From the NCBI RefSeq assembly GCF_002157225.2, contig NZ_CP020038.1, positions 5,238,501-5,302,500 of the forward strand: DNA of 64,000 nt, in the 5' to 3' direction. Positions 47,016-56,888 of this stretch are shown here, one piece after another; the first letter of the stretch is position 1, and the number at the start of each line of letters is the position of its first letter. This stretch comes from Agarilytica rhodophyticola (GTDB taxonomy: Bacteria > Pseudomonadota > Gammaproteobacteria > Pseudomonadales > Cellvibrionaceae). The notes below the pieces were generated by a model. The model saw nothing but the letters and a program-made list of their open reading frames with translations. It made no database searches and had not been told where the DNA came from. The position numbers were made by a program, and so were the translations under genes.

Positions 47016-48017
47016 GTGAAAACATATACAGCTACTGTCGTCGGTGCAGGCTCCATAGGGTGTTATCTTGGGGGCAATTTAATACATGCCGGCCATCGCG
47101 TGAAAATGCTTGGCCGTCAGCGTTTGCAAAAAGTGGTTGCTGATCACGGTCTTAAATTAAGCCACTTTGCTAAGCCCGAGATAAACCTTGCACCATCACA
47201 AATAAATTTTAATACCGAAATAACAGACTCTATTGATTCTGACTTTGTATTTATTTGTGTTAAAAGCGGAGACACCGAGCTTACAGCTCAGCAACTAGCT
47301 CCGGCTATCGACAATAAAAGTATTATTGTTAGTATGCAAAATGGCGTTCGTAATACTCAAACTTTAAAAAAATACCTACCAAATAATAAAGTGCTGGCCG
47401 GCATGGTTCCATTTAATGTGTTTAATCAAAGCAAGGGGCATTTTCATCAAGGCACAAAAGGAGCATTGGCGATAGAGCAAAACACTCAAGCAGAACACAT
47501 AAGCCAGCTTTTTCAGGGGTCAAATATGGAAGTGGAACTACACACTGATATGGCTTGTGTGCAATGGACAAAACTTGTTATGAATCTTAATAATGCGGTG
47601 AACGCTTTATCAGGCCTGCCACTGTTAAATCAGTTACATAACCCGGATTATAGAAAGGTAATGGCAGACGTAATTTCTGAAGCCTTATCAGTCTTAGAAA
47701 ACGCAAACATTAAAACCTGTCGCGTTGGCAATGTAATACCCAACACACTGCCGTTTATATTACGTTTACCTACCTGGGCATTTAAACGTATCGCCAGCGC
47801 CATGCTCGCTATCGATGATCAAGCGCGATCCTCGATGTATGAGGACTTATCTCTCAAGCGGCTGACAGAAATTGATTTTCTTAATGGAGAAATTGTCGCT
47901 CTGGCAAATTCGATAGGGAGGCAGGCTCCCATCAATGAAAAAATCGTATCTCTTGTCAAAAAGGCTGAACAACAACAACGGGGATCACCAGAACTTTCAG
48001 CCCAGGCCTTATTATAA
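47016..48017 (+). CDS. panE: 2-dehydropantoate 2-reductase
   Basis: A 333-residue NADPH-dependent ketopantoate reductase of pantothenate synthesis. The Rossmann motif is VVGAGSIGCYLGGNL (residues 8-22). The catalytic lysine lies in the VQWTKLVMNLNNAVNAL segment, and VSMQNGVRN is conserved. It starts at GTG with AGGA about 7 bases upstream. C-terminal residues 240-270 are somewhat hydrophobic, as in long PanE forms. Ketopantoate reductases are a broad family, so an alternative 2-keto acid substrate is possible. Confidence 0.85.
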   Translation: MKTYTATVVGAGSIGCYLGGNLIHAGHRVKMLGRQRLQKVVADHGLKLSHFAKPEINLAPSQINFNTEITDSIDSDFVFICVKSGDTELTAQQLAPAIDNKSIIVSMQNGVRNTQTLKKYLPNNKVLAGMVPFNVFNQSKGHFHQGTKGALAIEQNTQAEHISQLFQGSNMEVELHTDMACVQWTKLVMNLNNAVNALSGLPLLNQLHNPDYRKVMADVISEALSVLENANIKTCRVGNVIPNTLPFILRLPTWAFKRIASAMLAIDDQARSSMYEDLSLKRLTEIDFLNGEIVALANSIGRQAPINEKIVSLVKKAEQQQRGSPELSAQALL

Positions 48018-48112
48018 TTTTTACAAGGCTTGGGCTAATAAAGACACCTTCCAAACGAAGGCGGTGGTGGTTAAGGTTACAAGGTTTGGGGCATAAGCTA
48101 AAAGATACAGTA

Positions 48113-48421
48113 TTACATCTTCCAGCGACCAGGCTGTACTTCTATAGCTAAAACCTCACCAGTACGGCTTGTTTCACAGAGCACTTTTTTTGCCACTCTG
48201 TCAGAATCACTGATTTCAAGCACGTTAACCCAGTGCTTATAGCGGTCTTTTTCTACCGAAGTAGCAGGGTTACGTTTAAATTTATAACTCATATTCTCAG
48301 GGAGTTTCTCCTGCATAGCCGTTTTACATAAACGCAAAGACTGCTTGCTGTTTACCTTTTCACCAGCCAAAATGCTAACACTTAGAGTCATGGTCAATAG
48401 TGCTAAAAATAATGTTTTCAT
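48113..48421 (-). CDS. Small periplasmic protein of unknown function
   Basis: A 102-residue protein with a strong signal peptide (residues 1-19, ending ILAG). The mature part has two cysteines (LCKTAM and VLCETS) that could form a disulfide, and a conserved-looking QPGRWKM end. It is transcribed away from the HxlR gene across about 165 bp. No family recognised. Confidence 0.7.
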   Translation of the reverse strand: MKTLFLALLTMTLSVSILAGEKVNSKQSLRLCKTAMQEKLPENMSYKFKRNPATSVEKDRYKHWVNVLEISDSDRVAKKVLCETSRTGEVLAIEVQPGRWKM

Positions 48422-48585
48422 GGTTATAACTCAATTTGAATAAGAATAAATAATATGAATCAGCAATTAGTCTTTTTAAAAGATTAGTTGCTTTTTCGAA
48501 CTAAAATAATGTAAAACTAAACTTACACTCATTAGTCTTAAAAAACAACTAATATTTCCATTAAATTTAAAGCATAATAAAAAGT

Positions 48586-49089
48586 ATGGATAAATCGCCT
48601 GATAAAAAACTGTATTGCTCTCTCACTGTGGCGCTAGACACCATCGGTGACGTCTGGGCATCCCTCATTCTGCGAGACTTAATGATTTTTGGCGGTAGAC
48701 GCCGATTCGAACAGCTAAGAGAAGCCCTGGGCATTTCCCGTAATATTCTCACTGATCGCCTAAATACGTTGCTGGATCAAGGTATCGTCTTTAAAATCCC
48801 CGTGGAAGAGGGAGCAAAACGTATGGAGTACAAGCTCTCTGCCAAGGGGTGGGATCTACTCCCTATGCTACTAGCCATGCATCAGTGGTCAGAAAGATGG
48901 CGTGAAGACCCCTTAAATTCGGAGCTAAAGTTCGTTGATAAGGCATCTGGTGAAGAAATTGCCCAGGTAGACATCTATTCTCGCAATGGACGTCTCTTGA
49001 GTCCAAACGAAATTGGTATAGAACCCCGAACGCCTAAAGCACAGAAGTATTTAGAAGACTTTAAGAGCGAGCCCAACAACTCGCCATAG
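48586..49089 (+). CDS. HxlR-family transcriptional regulator
   Basis: A 167-residue protein with one HxlR winged helix-turn-helix: CSLTVALDTIGDVWASLILRD, then RRFEQLREALGISRNILTDR as the recognition region and a KRMEYKLSAKGWDLLP wing. A C-terminal region of about 60 residues follows. HxlR proteins are small dimeric regulators often responding to redox or electrophiles. The family's usual N-terminal cysteine is present here (KLYCSLT). It diverges from the small periplasmic gene, a possible target. Confidence 0.9.
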   Translation: MDKSPDKKLYCSLTVALDTIGDVWASLILRDLMIFGGRRRFEQLREALGISRNILTDRLNTLLDQGIVFKIPVEEGAKRMEYKLSAKGWDLLPMLLAMHQWSERWREDPLNSELKFVDKASGEEIAQVDIYSRNGRLLSPNEIGIEPRTPKAQKYLEDFKSEPNNSP

Positions 49090-49229
49090 ATGTGGGTAAC
49101 CCCCAGAAAGCTAAAATAACAATAAAAACGTAAGTAGCAAATAGCAAGAGAGTAAGCACTGGGTTAACGCCCCGTCTAGCTCCTGATTGTATACTTGCGC
49201 AAAAATCGAAATAGATTGAGTTGCATAAT

Positions 49230-49898
49230 ATGCTGGTACTATTGGCCGAAGATAATCGTGACCTTGCTGCAAGTGTACTAGATTACCTCGAGATGCAAGA
49301 TTTTGAGTGTGACTATGCTGAGCGCGGCGATCATGCCTTAGAACTTGTAAAAGAAACAGATTATGACGCTATTATTCTCGATATCATGATGCCGGGTATA
49401 GATGGTCTAGATCTATGCCAAACACTTCGAAAGCTCGGCCATAACCAACCGATTATAATGTTAACAGCAAGAGACACCTTAAGAGACAAGTTAGCGGGTT
49501 TTGATGCAGGAGCGGACGACTATCTGGTCAAACCTTTCGACCTACCAGAGTTAACTGCTCGTCTAAAAGTAATAAGTAAGCGTAAGACAACAAACACAAG
49601 GTTATTAAAAGTAGCCGACTTAGAAGTCAACCAAGATGGGCACCAAGTCACTCGCAACGGGCGTAATATTGATTTGTCCCCCGCCTGCTGGAAGCTATTG
49701 GTGGCACTCATGCAGGCAAGCCCAAACGTCATGTCCAGAAGAGAACTAGAAAGTGTTCTTTGGAAAGATAGCCCACCCGACTCAGAAGCCCTTAAATCTC
49801 ACATCTACACACTACGTAAACTGGTCGATAAGCCCTTTTCCACATCGCTAATTCATACTCTGCGCGGTGTTGGTGTGGCATTAAGGCATGAAAAATAA
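49230..49898 (+). CDS. OmpR/PhoB-family response regulator
   Basis: A 222-residue regulator. The receiver domain has D8, phospho-acceptor D51 (IILDIMMPGIDG) and the KPFDLPEL switch lysine. The C-terminal winged helix (about 130-222) has LKSHIYTLRKLVDKPF and the closing LIHTLRGVGVAL. The ATG at 49230 is chosen; a TTG three codons upstream is the only longer option. It overlaps the histidine kinase start by 11 bp, so the two form a two-component pair. Confidence 0.93.
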   Translation: MLVLLAEDNRDLAASVLDYLEMQDFECDYAERGDHALELVKETDYDAIILDIMMPGIDGLDLCQTLRKLGHNQPIIMLTARDTLRDKLAGFDAGADDYLVKPFDLPELTARLKVISKRKTTNTRLLKVADLEVNQDGHQVTRNGRNIDLSPACWKLLVALMQASPNVMSRRELESVLWKDSPPDSEALKSHIYTLRKLVDKPFSTSLIHTLRGVGVALRHEK

Positions 49899-51198
49899 TC
49901 CCCAGCAATCGCTACCGGCAAAAGTAGGAAGGATTATCACCGGCTTTTCCTTTTTCATGGTGATATTCTATTCCTACATGATGCTCTTATCGAAAGATTC
50001 TGGCTTGCGTGATGCCACGCACTCGGTACTTATTCATGAGTCACAACTGTTTATTAAAGCCTACCAAAAAGATCCTCATGCGCCCCTTCCAGAGTCTTAT
50101 TCTCTCAAAGGTTTTATCGGCTTGGAGAGTATGCCTGATAATATCGCAGAGTTTTTCCCAATTAATGCAAGGGAATCGTGGTATCAACGTAAAAGTGGTG
50201 TTTACTACCAAGTGTCAAACCATGAATATGGCGATGGCCATCATCACCTATATGCCCAAAAACTACCGAATTCAGATCGTGAACTCTTCATATACTACCG
50301 GCTTTTGATTTCTCCAGATAACAGAGTCGACCTTTGGAAAAGTGTCAAACATATCTCTTTGTTAGGGCTTGTATTAATCATCGCTCTCTTGCTTATTTTG
50401 CGCAGCTTCATTCACAGAACGCTCAATCCAATTAGCAGTTTATCTGCTTGGATCAACACCCTCAGTGACCAGCAGAAGCCAGCTCCCTTACCAAAGGATA
50501 TAAAACAAGATGAGATCGGACAGTTGGCCCACAACCTCTTTCACGCACTGGAACGCATTAACTTACAAAATGAACGCGAACGTTCATTCCTACGCAATGC
50601 CAGCCACGAATTACGCACGCCAATCGCCATCATCCGCAACACTATGGATGTGCTAGAGCACAAAGGCTCACAGCCTGAGTATCAGCATATTTTGCCTCTA
50701 CTGCAACGAATTCGTCGGGCCAGTGATACCATGAAAGCTGTTACTGAGGCTATTTTATGGTTAGCAATAGACGAGTATACGACACCTGAAAAAAGCGAGG
50801 TCAGGCTAGCTTCACTCGTGAACGATATTGTTGAGCAAAATCGTAATCTACTCCATGATAAAGTCGTTGAAGTCGACATCAATATTGATAGCCTAAGTTC
50901 TATCAATTCACAGAAGGCACTTGCATACATCGCCATTGATAACTTGATCCGCAACTCTTTTCAACACTGCTCTAAAGGGAAAATAAAAATTAGTGCTCCT
51001 AGCCCGCTACGCCTTGAAATTAGTAACAGTCGCTTTGATATAAATGATGTAGATAACCATGGTAATAAGCATATAGTTGATACAGGAGGATTTGGTTTAG
51101 GCCTAGCATTGGTACAAAAAATTGCTGATAAAAAACGATGGTTTTTCAATTTTTCTCTCAATGATAACCTTGCAGTGGCATACCTAGAGTTCTCGTAG
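49888..51198 (+). CDS. Sensor histidine kinase paired with the OmpR-type regulator
   Basis: A 436-residue inner-membrane kinase: membrane helix 1 (about 15-33), a periplasmic sensor of about 120 residues containing the His-rich segment YGDGHHHLYA, membrane helix 2 (about 153-171), a HAMP-like linker, the H-box with H240 (NASHELRTPIAI), and an ATPase domain with an N-box (NLIRNSFQHC) and GGFGLGLALVQKI. The D-box reads as a short SNSRFD, so the nucleotide-binding lid is somewhat reduced. The histidines in the sensor suggest a metal or pH ligand, which is inference only. Confidence 0.9.
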   Translation: MKNNPQQSLPAKVGRIITGFSFFMVIFYSYMMLLSKDSGLRDATHSVLIHESQLFIKAYQKDPHAPLPESYSLKGFIGLESMPDNIAEFFPINARESWYQRKSGVYYQVSNHEYGDGHHHLYAQKLPNSDRELFIYYRLLISPDNRVDLWKSVKHISLLGLVLIIALLLILRSFIHRTLNPISSLSAWINTLSDQQKPAPLPKDIKQDEIGQLAHNLFHALERINLQNERERSFLRNASHELRTPIAIIRNTMDVLEHKGSQPEYQHILPLLQRIRRASDTMKAVTEAILWLAIDEYTTPEKSEVRLASLVNDIVEQNRNLLHDKVVEVDINIDSLSSINSQKALAYIAIDNLIRNSFQHCSKGKIKISAPSPLRLEISNSRFDINDVDNHGNKHIVDTGGFGLGLALVQKIADKKRWFFNFSLNDNLAVAYLEFS

Positions 51199-51327
51199 CC
51201 TATAACTTCCACAACAATATATCGTCACCTAAAGCAACACAACAACATAAAAGTATAGATATCTCGTCATGTCGTCTATGCTTATTAAAAGTCGGGCTTA
51301 TTAAAAGTTGGCGTATCTGTATATTTG

Positions 51328-52374
51328 ATGTGGCAGTTAATGGGATTATTAACTTTTACGTATTATTTTAGGCAGTGCACTCTAGTGCTTTTGGCTATCA
51401 CACTAGCGGCGTGCGATAGCAAAACTGCCAAGACTGTTTCCTCGACAGTTATTCAGGATGTGGACAAAAGGGCCATCATTCCTCTACCTCAACATGCTTC
51501 ATTTTTAGATGATGAAGTTATCCTAGGGCATCGCCTATTCCACGATAAACGCTTATCAGGGAATCAACAAGTAAGCTGTGCCAACTGTCATTCGATCGTC
51601 ACAGGGGGTGATGACAATATACCAATCGCGATCGGAGTGGAGGGTAGAATGGGGAAGATTAACTCACCTACCGTACTCAATAGCTCACTCAATTTCAGGC
51701 AATTCTGGGACGGCAGAGCCTATAGTTTAGAAGAGCAAGTTGAAGGGCCGATTCATAACAAGTTAGAAATGGACGCCAACTGGTCTATGATTATAGCGCG
51801 CTTACGAAAAGATCCCTGGTATGTACAGCAATTCACAGAAATATATGATAGTAGTATTAATGCAGACAATATAAAGGCTGCAATCGCAAATTTCGAACGC
51901 GAACTTATCACTCCTAACAGCCCCTTCGACCGTTACTTAAAGGGTGATAAAAATGCCCTCTCAAGCTTACAATTACAAGGCTACAATCGCTTTAAATCTC
52001 TAGGCTGCATTTCCTGTCATCAAGGTATTAATATAGGCGGGAATATGTATCAGCGCATTGGCATAGTGCACAACTACTTTAATGATAGGGGTAGCATCAC
52101 TGAAGCAGACTATGGTCTTTATAATATAACGAAACAGGAAGAAGACAGGTTTAAATTCAAAGTACCCAGCCTTCGCAACATTGCACTTACCGCACCTTAT
52201 TTTCATGATGGCCAAACTCCAACGCTAGAAGTCGCCATAAAAAAAATGGCCTACTATCAGTTAGGAGAACACCTTAGTATTGAAGATATCCAGGCGATAG
52301 AGGCCTTTCTTCATACACTTACAGGAGAAGTTAATCCTGCGATACTGAATATACAGGCCAACACAAATGATTAG
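51328..52374 (+). CDS. Di-haem cytochrome c peroxidase/MauG-family lipoprotein
   Basis: A 348-residue protein with two haem c sites, C84-ANC-H88 (CANCH) and C227-ISC-H231 (CISCH), and family motifs LGHRLFHDKRLSGN, FWDGRAYSLEEQ and VPSLRNIALTAPYFHDG. It should reduce H2O2 or oxidise a partner in the periplasm. The N-terminus has a lipobox (ITLAAC), so it is a membrane-anchored lipoprotein. The ATG at 51328 follows an in-frame TTG; a later Met is also possible. Its stop overlaps the next histidine kinase gene by 8 bp, so the two are translationally coupled. Confidence 0.9.
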   Translation: MWQLMGLLTFTYYFRQCTLVLLAITLAACDSKTAKTVSSTVIQDVDKRAIIPLPQHASFLDDEVILGHRLFHDKRLSGNQQVSCANCHSIVTGGDDNIPIAIGVEGRMGKINSPTVLNSSLNFRQFWDGRAYSLEEQVEGPIHNKLEMDANWSMIIARLRKDPWYVQQFTEIYDSSINADNIKAAIANFERELITPNSPFDRYLKGDKNALSSLQLQGYNRFKSLGCISCHQGINIGGNMYQRIGIVHNYFNDRGSITEADYGLYNITKQEEDRFKFKVPSLRNIALTAPYFHDGQTPTLEVAIKKMAYYQLGEHLSIEDIQAIEAFLHTLTGEVNPAILNIQANTND

Positions 52375-53935
52375 ATTTTGGTTGTTTTCCGGTGTGATAA
52401 TAACCCTAGGCTCATTGCTAGGTCTTATATTTACCAGCAAAGAATTACACCACCTGGACGACATTAAAAGCACCTTAATACAGCTGCCTATCATAGATGA
52501 AAGTATCTATTTTAGTATGATGATGTTGCATTCTGGAACAACAAATAATTTTGATGCGTTGACAGAGCTCAACCATAGGCAAATTCAAACATCTCAACAA
52601 TTATTTAACAAGTTAGAGTATCACTTTAAAGATCGGTATAAAAAAAATGTACAAGATATTGCATCCATATTAGCTATTAAAGAGAATCAGTTAGAAAAAT
52701 TTAAATCTAACATTGCACTACTGAACAATGCTAAATTTTATGTTACCACCAAGATGCAAGTCCTTAGCACGGATGACCAAAAACAACTGCCAATCATCCT
52801 AAAAATTAGTAGCAACCTGCTTAAATTTTCTGAATCTCCCAAGTTGGATACAGCAAATCAAATACGGCAAGATATTGTAAAAGTAAATACAGCTTTACTT
52901 TCAGATACAGGGCAAAGCCACTGGCATCATGCACTATTACACATGGAATACTATCTTAAAAACAAATTAGACGCGTTTAATTTTAGTCTGCTAACAGTCA
53001 ACTGGGCGACACTGCCACCTTATCGGTCATTAAAAGATAAAATAAACAATCACCGCAATAGATATTTAGTTTTTCAAACACTAACATATTCCACACTTAC
53101 CTTAGGAATTATCTCCCTAATATCACTTGCTGCAGTTATTTTCAGTCGCTATTTAAATGCTCGCCAAGACCTAGTTACGCTCAATCAATCTCTGGAAACA
53201 CGTATAGAACTTGCCACACAAGACCTTGAAAAATCGCGAGACATAGCAATCAAAGCAAATGCGGCTAAGACAAGTTTCTTAGCTAATATGTCACATGAAT
53301 TAAGAACACCTCTTAATTCGATTATTGGTTTTAGCTCAAGACTAGAAAAGAAACTGGCAAAATCAGAAGAAAAATCTGTGCTTTCTGCACTCAAAAATAT
53401 ACGTACTAACGGCCACTATTTACTAAACTTTTTTAACGATCTACTTGAGCTTTCTAGAGAATCTCAAGAAGAAGAGGAAGATATAAAACCTATCAATATT
53501 GAAATTAACGAGTTATGTCGAGGGGCCATTACTAACGTCAGTAATTACTTTTACAAAAAGTCAGTGGAACTGATTTTCAACGTTGAGCAGCAAGTATCAA
53601 TTTGTAGTCAAGAAAATCGCATAAAGCGAATAATATATGGCGTAACCAACACCGCTATGCACAATACAGATTCTGGCTTTGTTAAGCTAGATTTGGAAAC
53701 TGTTGAAGGCGGTTGTAGGTTTACTGTGACAGATTCAGGAACACCTCTGACAGAAGAAAGAATAGAAGTACTATTAAACCCACTGGATAATAGTCAAACG
53801 GACAGTATTAATGTACAAGGTATAGGCCTGGGTTTATACCTCGTTAATAAAATGCTTAACTTGATTGAAGGAAGTATTGAAATAGTGCCGCAAGCAAGCG
53901 GCAATGAATATCGTATATTCCTGCCTTCTTGTTAA
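52367..53935 (+). CDS. Histidine kinase with large helical periplasmic sensor
   Basis: A 522-residue kinase with membrane helices at about 3-22 and 240-262. They flank a helical periplasmic region of about 215 residues that looks like a double all-helical ligand-binding (DAHL) domain. A coiled coil (about 275-300) follows, then the H-box with H310 (ANMSHELRTPLNSIIGF), and an ATPase domain with a divergent N-box (GVTNTAMHNT), VTDSG, and GIGLGLYLVNKM. It has no receiver domain and no adjacent regulator of its own. The 8 bp overlap with the di-haem peroxidase suggests that protein is its sensory partner (inference). Confidence 0.87.
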   Translation: MIRFWLFSGVIITLGSLLGLIFTSKELHHLDDIKSTLIQLPIIDESIYFSMMMLHSGTTNNFDALTELNHRQIQTSQQLFNKLEYHFKDRYKKNVQDIASILAIKENQLEKFKSNIALLNNAKFYVTTKMQVLSTDDQKQLPIILKISSNLLKFSESPKLDTANQIRQDIVKVNTALLSDTGQSHWHHALLHMEYYLKNKLDAFNFSLLTVNWATLPPYRSLKDKINNHRNRYLVFQTLTYSTLTLGIISLISLAAVIFSRYLNARQDLVTLNQSLETRIELATQDLEKSRDIAIKANAAKTSFLANMSHELRTPLNSIIGFSSRLEKKLAKSEEKSVLSALKNIRTNGHYLLNFFNDLLELSRESQEEEEDIKPINIEINELCRGAITNVSNYFYKKSVELIFNVEQQVSICSQENRIKRIIYGVTNTAMHNTDSGFVKLDLETVEGGCRFTVTDSGTPLTEERIEVLLNPLDNSQTDSINVQGIGLGLYLVNKMLNLIEGSIEIVPQASGNEYRIFLPSC

Positions 53936-53952
53936 ATACTAGATCAGATCAA

Positions 53953-54288
53953 CTAAGCTACAGCCAACTCGATACGACCGTTATTATCTCTTATAGGATA
54001 GGTCTTAAGCTTAACCGTATCATCTTCAAGACAACTACCTGTTTTCAAGCAAAAATGCTGTTTATAAACCGGTGACGCTAATACTACAGCGCCTTCCAGA
54101 TCACCTACTATGCCTCGAGAAAGTACCGCAGCATTAGAAAAAGGGTCGATAGCACTAATAGCATATAAATCATCCCTAACTTTAAAAATAGCCACTTGTT
54201 CTTCATTTAGGATGGCACGCACTCCCAAATTAGCCGATAAATCCTCGGCTTTACAAATGGCTTGCCATTTATTATCTGTAGAAATCAT
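53953..54288 (-). CDS. nirD: Nitrite reductase [NAD(P)H] small subunit
   Basis: A 111-residue Rieske-fold protein (WQAICKAEDLSANLGVRAIL, YAISAIDPFSNAAVLSRG, KQHFCLKTGSCLED). As in other NirD proteins, the Rieske Cys/His iron-sulfur ligands are absent. The ATG at 54288 is preferred because GAGGTG lies 6 bases upstream; the longer frame overlaps nirB. It follows the nirB stop by about 10 bp. It converges on the histidine kinase gene with 17 bp between stops. Confidence 0.93.
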   Translation of the reverse strand: MISTDNKWQAICKAEDLSANLGVRAILNEEQVAIFKVRDDLYAISAIDPFSNAAVLSRGIVGDLEGAVVLASPVYKQHFCLKTGSCLEDDTVKLKTYPIRDNNGRIELAVA

Positions 54289-54298
54289 CTTTATCACC

Positions 54299-56851
54299 TC
54301 AAGCAGTTTGCAGGGCATCATCTTTATCTATATCTACCAAACGAACAATTTCTTCATCGGTAGCAGGACGGATTTGTTCTCGTTCCTCAACAAAAACAAC
54401 GGTTGAATCTTTTTGGTCGCTGTTTACGAAAGTTCTAAAGCGCTTTACTTTTTCAGGATCATTTATAGTTGTTTTCCATTCACATTGATATGTATCGACA
54501 ATATTATTCATATCACTTTCCAGTTCATGGCAAAGCTCAAGTTTATCGTCGACCACCACGGACTTAAGGTAATCTAATCCACCCTCAAGATTGTTCATCC
54601 ATACAGAAGTACGTTGCAATCGATCCGCAGTGCGGATATAGAACATCAGAAAACGGTCGATATACTTAATTAATGTTTCATCATCTAAACCGGTAGCAAA
54701 TAAATCAGCATGTCGAGGCTTCATTCCACCGTTACCACAAACATATAAGCTCCAGCCATTTTCTGTAGCAATAATTCCCACATCTTTACTTTGTGCTTCG
54801 GCACACTCCCGTGTGCAACCTGATACGGCAAATTTAATCTTGTGTGGCGCGCGTAAGCCTTTGTAACGGTTCTCAACCTTAATGGCCATAGACATACTAT
54901 CGAGCACACCGTAGCGACACCATGTACTGCCGACACAGGATTTTACTGTGCGTAAAGATTTACCATAGGCGTGTCCTGTTTCAAAACCCGCATCTACTAG
55001 TTCTTGCCAAATTGAAGGCAACTCATGCTGCTGAGCACCGAATAAATCAATTCGTTGACCGCCGGTAATCTTAGTGTAAAGGTTGTATTTTTTTGCTACT
55101 TGTCCCAAAACAATCAGTTTATCAGGAGTAATTTCGCCAGCGGCAATGCGAGGTACGATAGAATAGGTTCCATTTTTTTGCATATTTGCCATAAAGTAAT
55201 CGTTGGTATCTTGCAATCCGGCGTGCTCATCCTTTAAAACATAATCATTCCAACAACTGGCTAAAATAGACCCCACTGTGGGCTTACAAATATCACAACC
55301 AAGACCTTTACCGTGCTTGGCAATTAACTCGTCGAAAGTCTTTATTTTTTCTACGCGAACTATGTGATAAAGCTCCTGACGTGTATGAGCAAAGTGCTCA
55401 CATAAATCGGTATTAACCTGAACACCGAGCTTGGTTAATTCTGCATTTAATACCTGGGTTGCAAGAGCGACACAGCCACCACATCCAGTGCCCGCTTTAG
55501 TACAAGATTTAAGTTCGCCAATATTATTGGCCCCCTGTGCAACCGCCTCACAAATTTGACCTTTAGTGACTTCATGGCAAGTACAAATATGGGCTTCATC
55601 GGGTAAAGCATCAGTACCGACACTTGCTTGTGCACCATCTGTCGTTGGTAAAATTAATGCCTCTGGCATATCAGGTAAATCCATAGCGTGTACGCACATT
55701 TGCTGAAGGTTGCCATAAGCCTCTGCATCTCCAACTAGCACAGCGCCAAGTAACTTTTTACCATCTTTAGAAACCACTAAACGTTTGTAAATCTCATTAA
55801 CGCCATCTTGATAAACATAGTTGAGTGCATCTGCAGTACGCCCATGAGCATCACCAATACTTGCAACATCAACACCGAGAAGTTTTAACTTAGTACTCAT
55901 ATCTGCGCCGGTAAATACTTCACTTCCGCCAGTAATATGGGATACCGCAACTTTCGCCATTTGATAACCAGGAGCAACTAGACCAAAGATTTTACCCCGC
56001 CATAGCGCGCACTCTCCAATTGCATAGATATCTTCAACAGAAGTCTGGCAATTATCATTAATAACGATTCCTCCCCGTTCACCGGTCTCGATATTAAATT
56101 GTCGAGCAAGTTCGTCTTGCGGGCGAATACCGGCAGAGAAAAGAATCATATCTGTTTCTAACTTCGAGCCGTCGGCAAAGTTCATGCTGTAGCGACAGTT
56201 TTCCCCTGCTACAATTTCTTTTGTATTTTTCTCAGTATGCACATTGACACCGAGTGCTTCAATTTTTTGTCGTAGTAAATCCCCTCCTCCCTGATCTAGC
56301 TGAATCGCCATAAGTCTCGGCGCAAACTCAACTACATGGACTTCAAGCCCCAAGTTTTTTAGAGCATTAGCGGCCTCCAAACCAAGTAAACCTCCACCGA
56401 CAACAACGCCGACACGGCTTTCTTTTGAAGAGTCTTTCATTGCTTCAAGATCTTCAATAGTGCGATAAACGAGACAATGAGGTTGGTCATTACCAGGAAT
56501 TGGAGGGACAAAAGGATAAGAGCCGGTAGCGAGCACTAATTTATCATAATGCTCTTCACGGCCATGTTCAGTAATAACTTTTTTCTCGGCAGCTTTAAGC
56601 TCGACTACTTTATCATTGAGAATATAGTTCACACCATTCTCTCGATAATAATCCTGTGACGTTAACATAAGATCTTCTGCTGAAGAGCCGGAAAAATATG
56701 CACTTAATTGCACACGATCATAAGCTAAGCGCGGTTCTTCAGAAAAAGTAACAATGTCGTAACTTTCTGAGTTTTCATGAGCCAAAAAATTTTCGATAAA
56801 CTTATGGCCAACCATGCCGTTGCCTACGACAACAATTCGAGTTTTATTCAT
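54299..56851 (-). CDS. nirB: NADH-dependent nitrite reductase large subunit
   Basis: An 850-residue enzyme reducing nitrite to ammonium with NADH. Order: FAD/NAD-binding oxidoreductase (1 to about 410; VVVGNGMVGHKF and GGGLLGLEAANAL), a BFD-like [2Fe-2S] domain (CTCHEVTKGQICEAV and the later CGGC), then the sulfite-reductase-like half with siroheme/[4Fe-4S] ligands in CVGSTWCRYG (C-x5-C) and CTREC (C-x3-C) and the AEAQSKDVG motif. Cytosolic. It follows cobA by about 38 bp, and cobA makes its siroheme precursor. Confidence 0.97.
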   Translation of the reverse strand: MNKTRIVVVGNGMVGHKFIENFLAHENSESYDIVTFSEEPRLAYDRVQLSAYFSGSSAEDLMLTSQDYYRENGVNYILNDKVVELKAAEKKVITEHGREEHYDKLVLATGSYPFVPPIPGNDQPHCLVYRTIEDLEAMKDSSKESRVGVVVGGGLLGLEAANALKNLGLEVHVVEFAPRLMAIQLDQGGGDLLRQKIEALGVNVHTEKNTKEIVAGENCRYSMNFADGSKLETDMILFSAGIRPQDELARQFNIETGERGGIVINDNCQTSVEDIYAIGECALWRGKIFGLVAPGYQMAKVAVSHITGGSEVFTGADMSTKLKLLGVDVASIGDAHGRTADALNYVYQDGVNEIYKRLVVSKDGKKLLGAVLVGDAEAYGNLQQMCVHAMDLPDMPEALILPTTDGAQASVGTDALPDEAHICTCHEVTKGQICEAVAQGANNIGELKSCTKAGTGCGGCVALATQVLNAELTKLGVQVNTDLCEHFAHTRQELYHIVRVEKIKTFDELIAKHGKGLGCDICKPTVGSILASCWNDYVLKDEHAGLQDTNDYFMANMQKNGTYSIVPRIAAGEITPDKLIVLGQVAKKYNLYTKITGGQRIDLFGAQQHELPSIWQELVDAGFETGHAYGKSLRTVKSCVGSTWCRYGVLDSMSMAIKVENRYKGLRAPHKIKFAVSGCTRECAEAQSKDVGIIATENGWSLYVCGNGGMKPRHADLFATGLDDETLIKYIDRFLMFYIRTADRLQRTSVWMNNLEGGLDYLKSVVVDDKLELCHELESDMNNIVDTYQCEWKTTINDPEKVKRFRTFVNSDQKDSTVVFVEEREQIRPATDEEIVRLVDIDKDDALQTA

Positions 56852-56888
56852 ATTTATTTTCTCCAGCTATCGACCCGGCTAACAGGCC

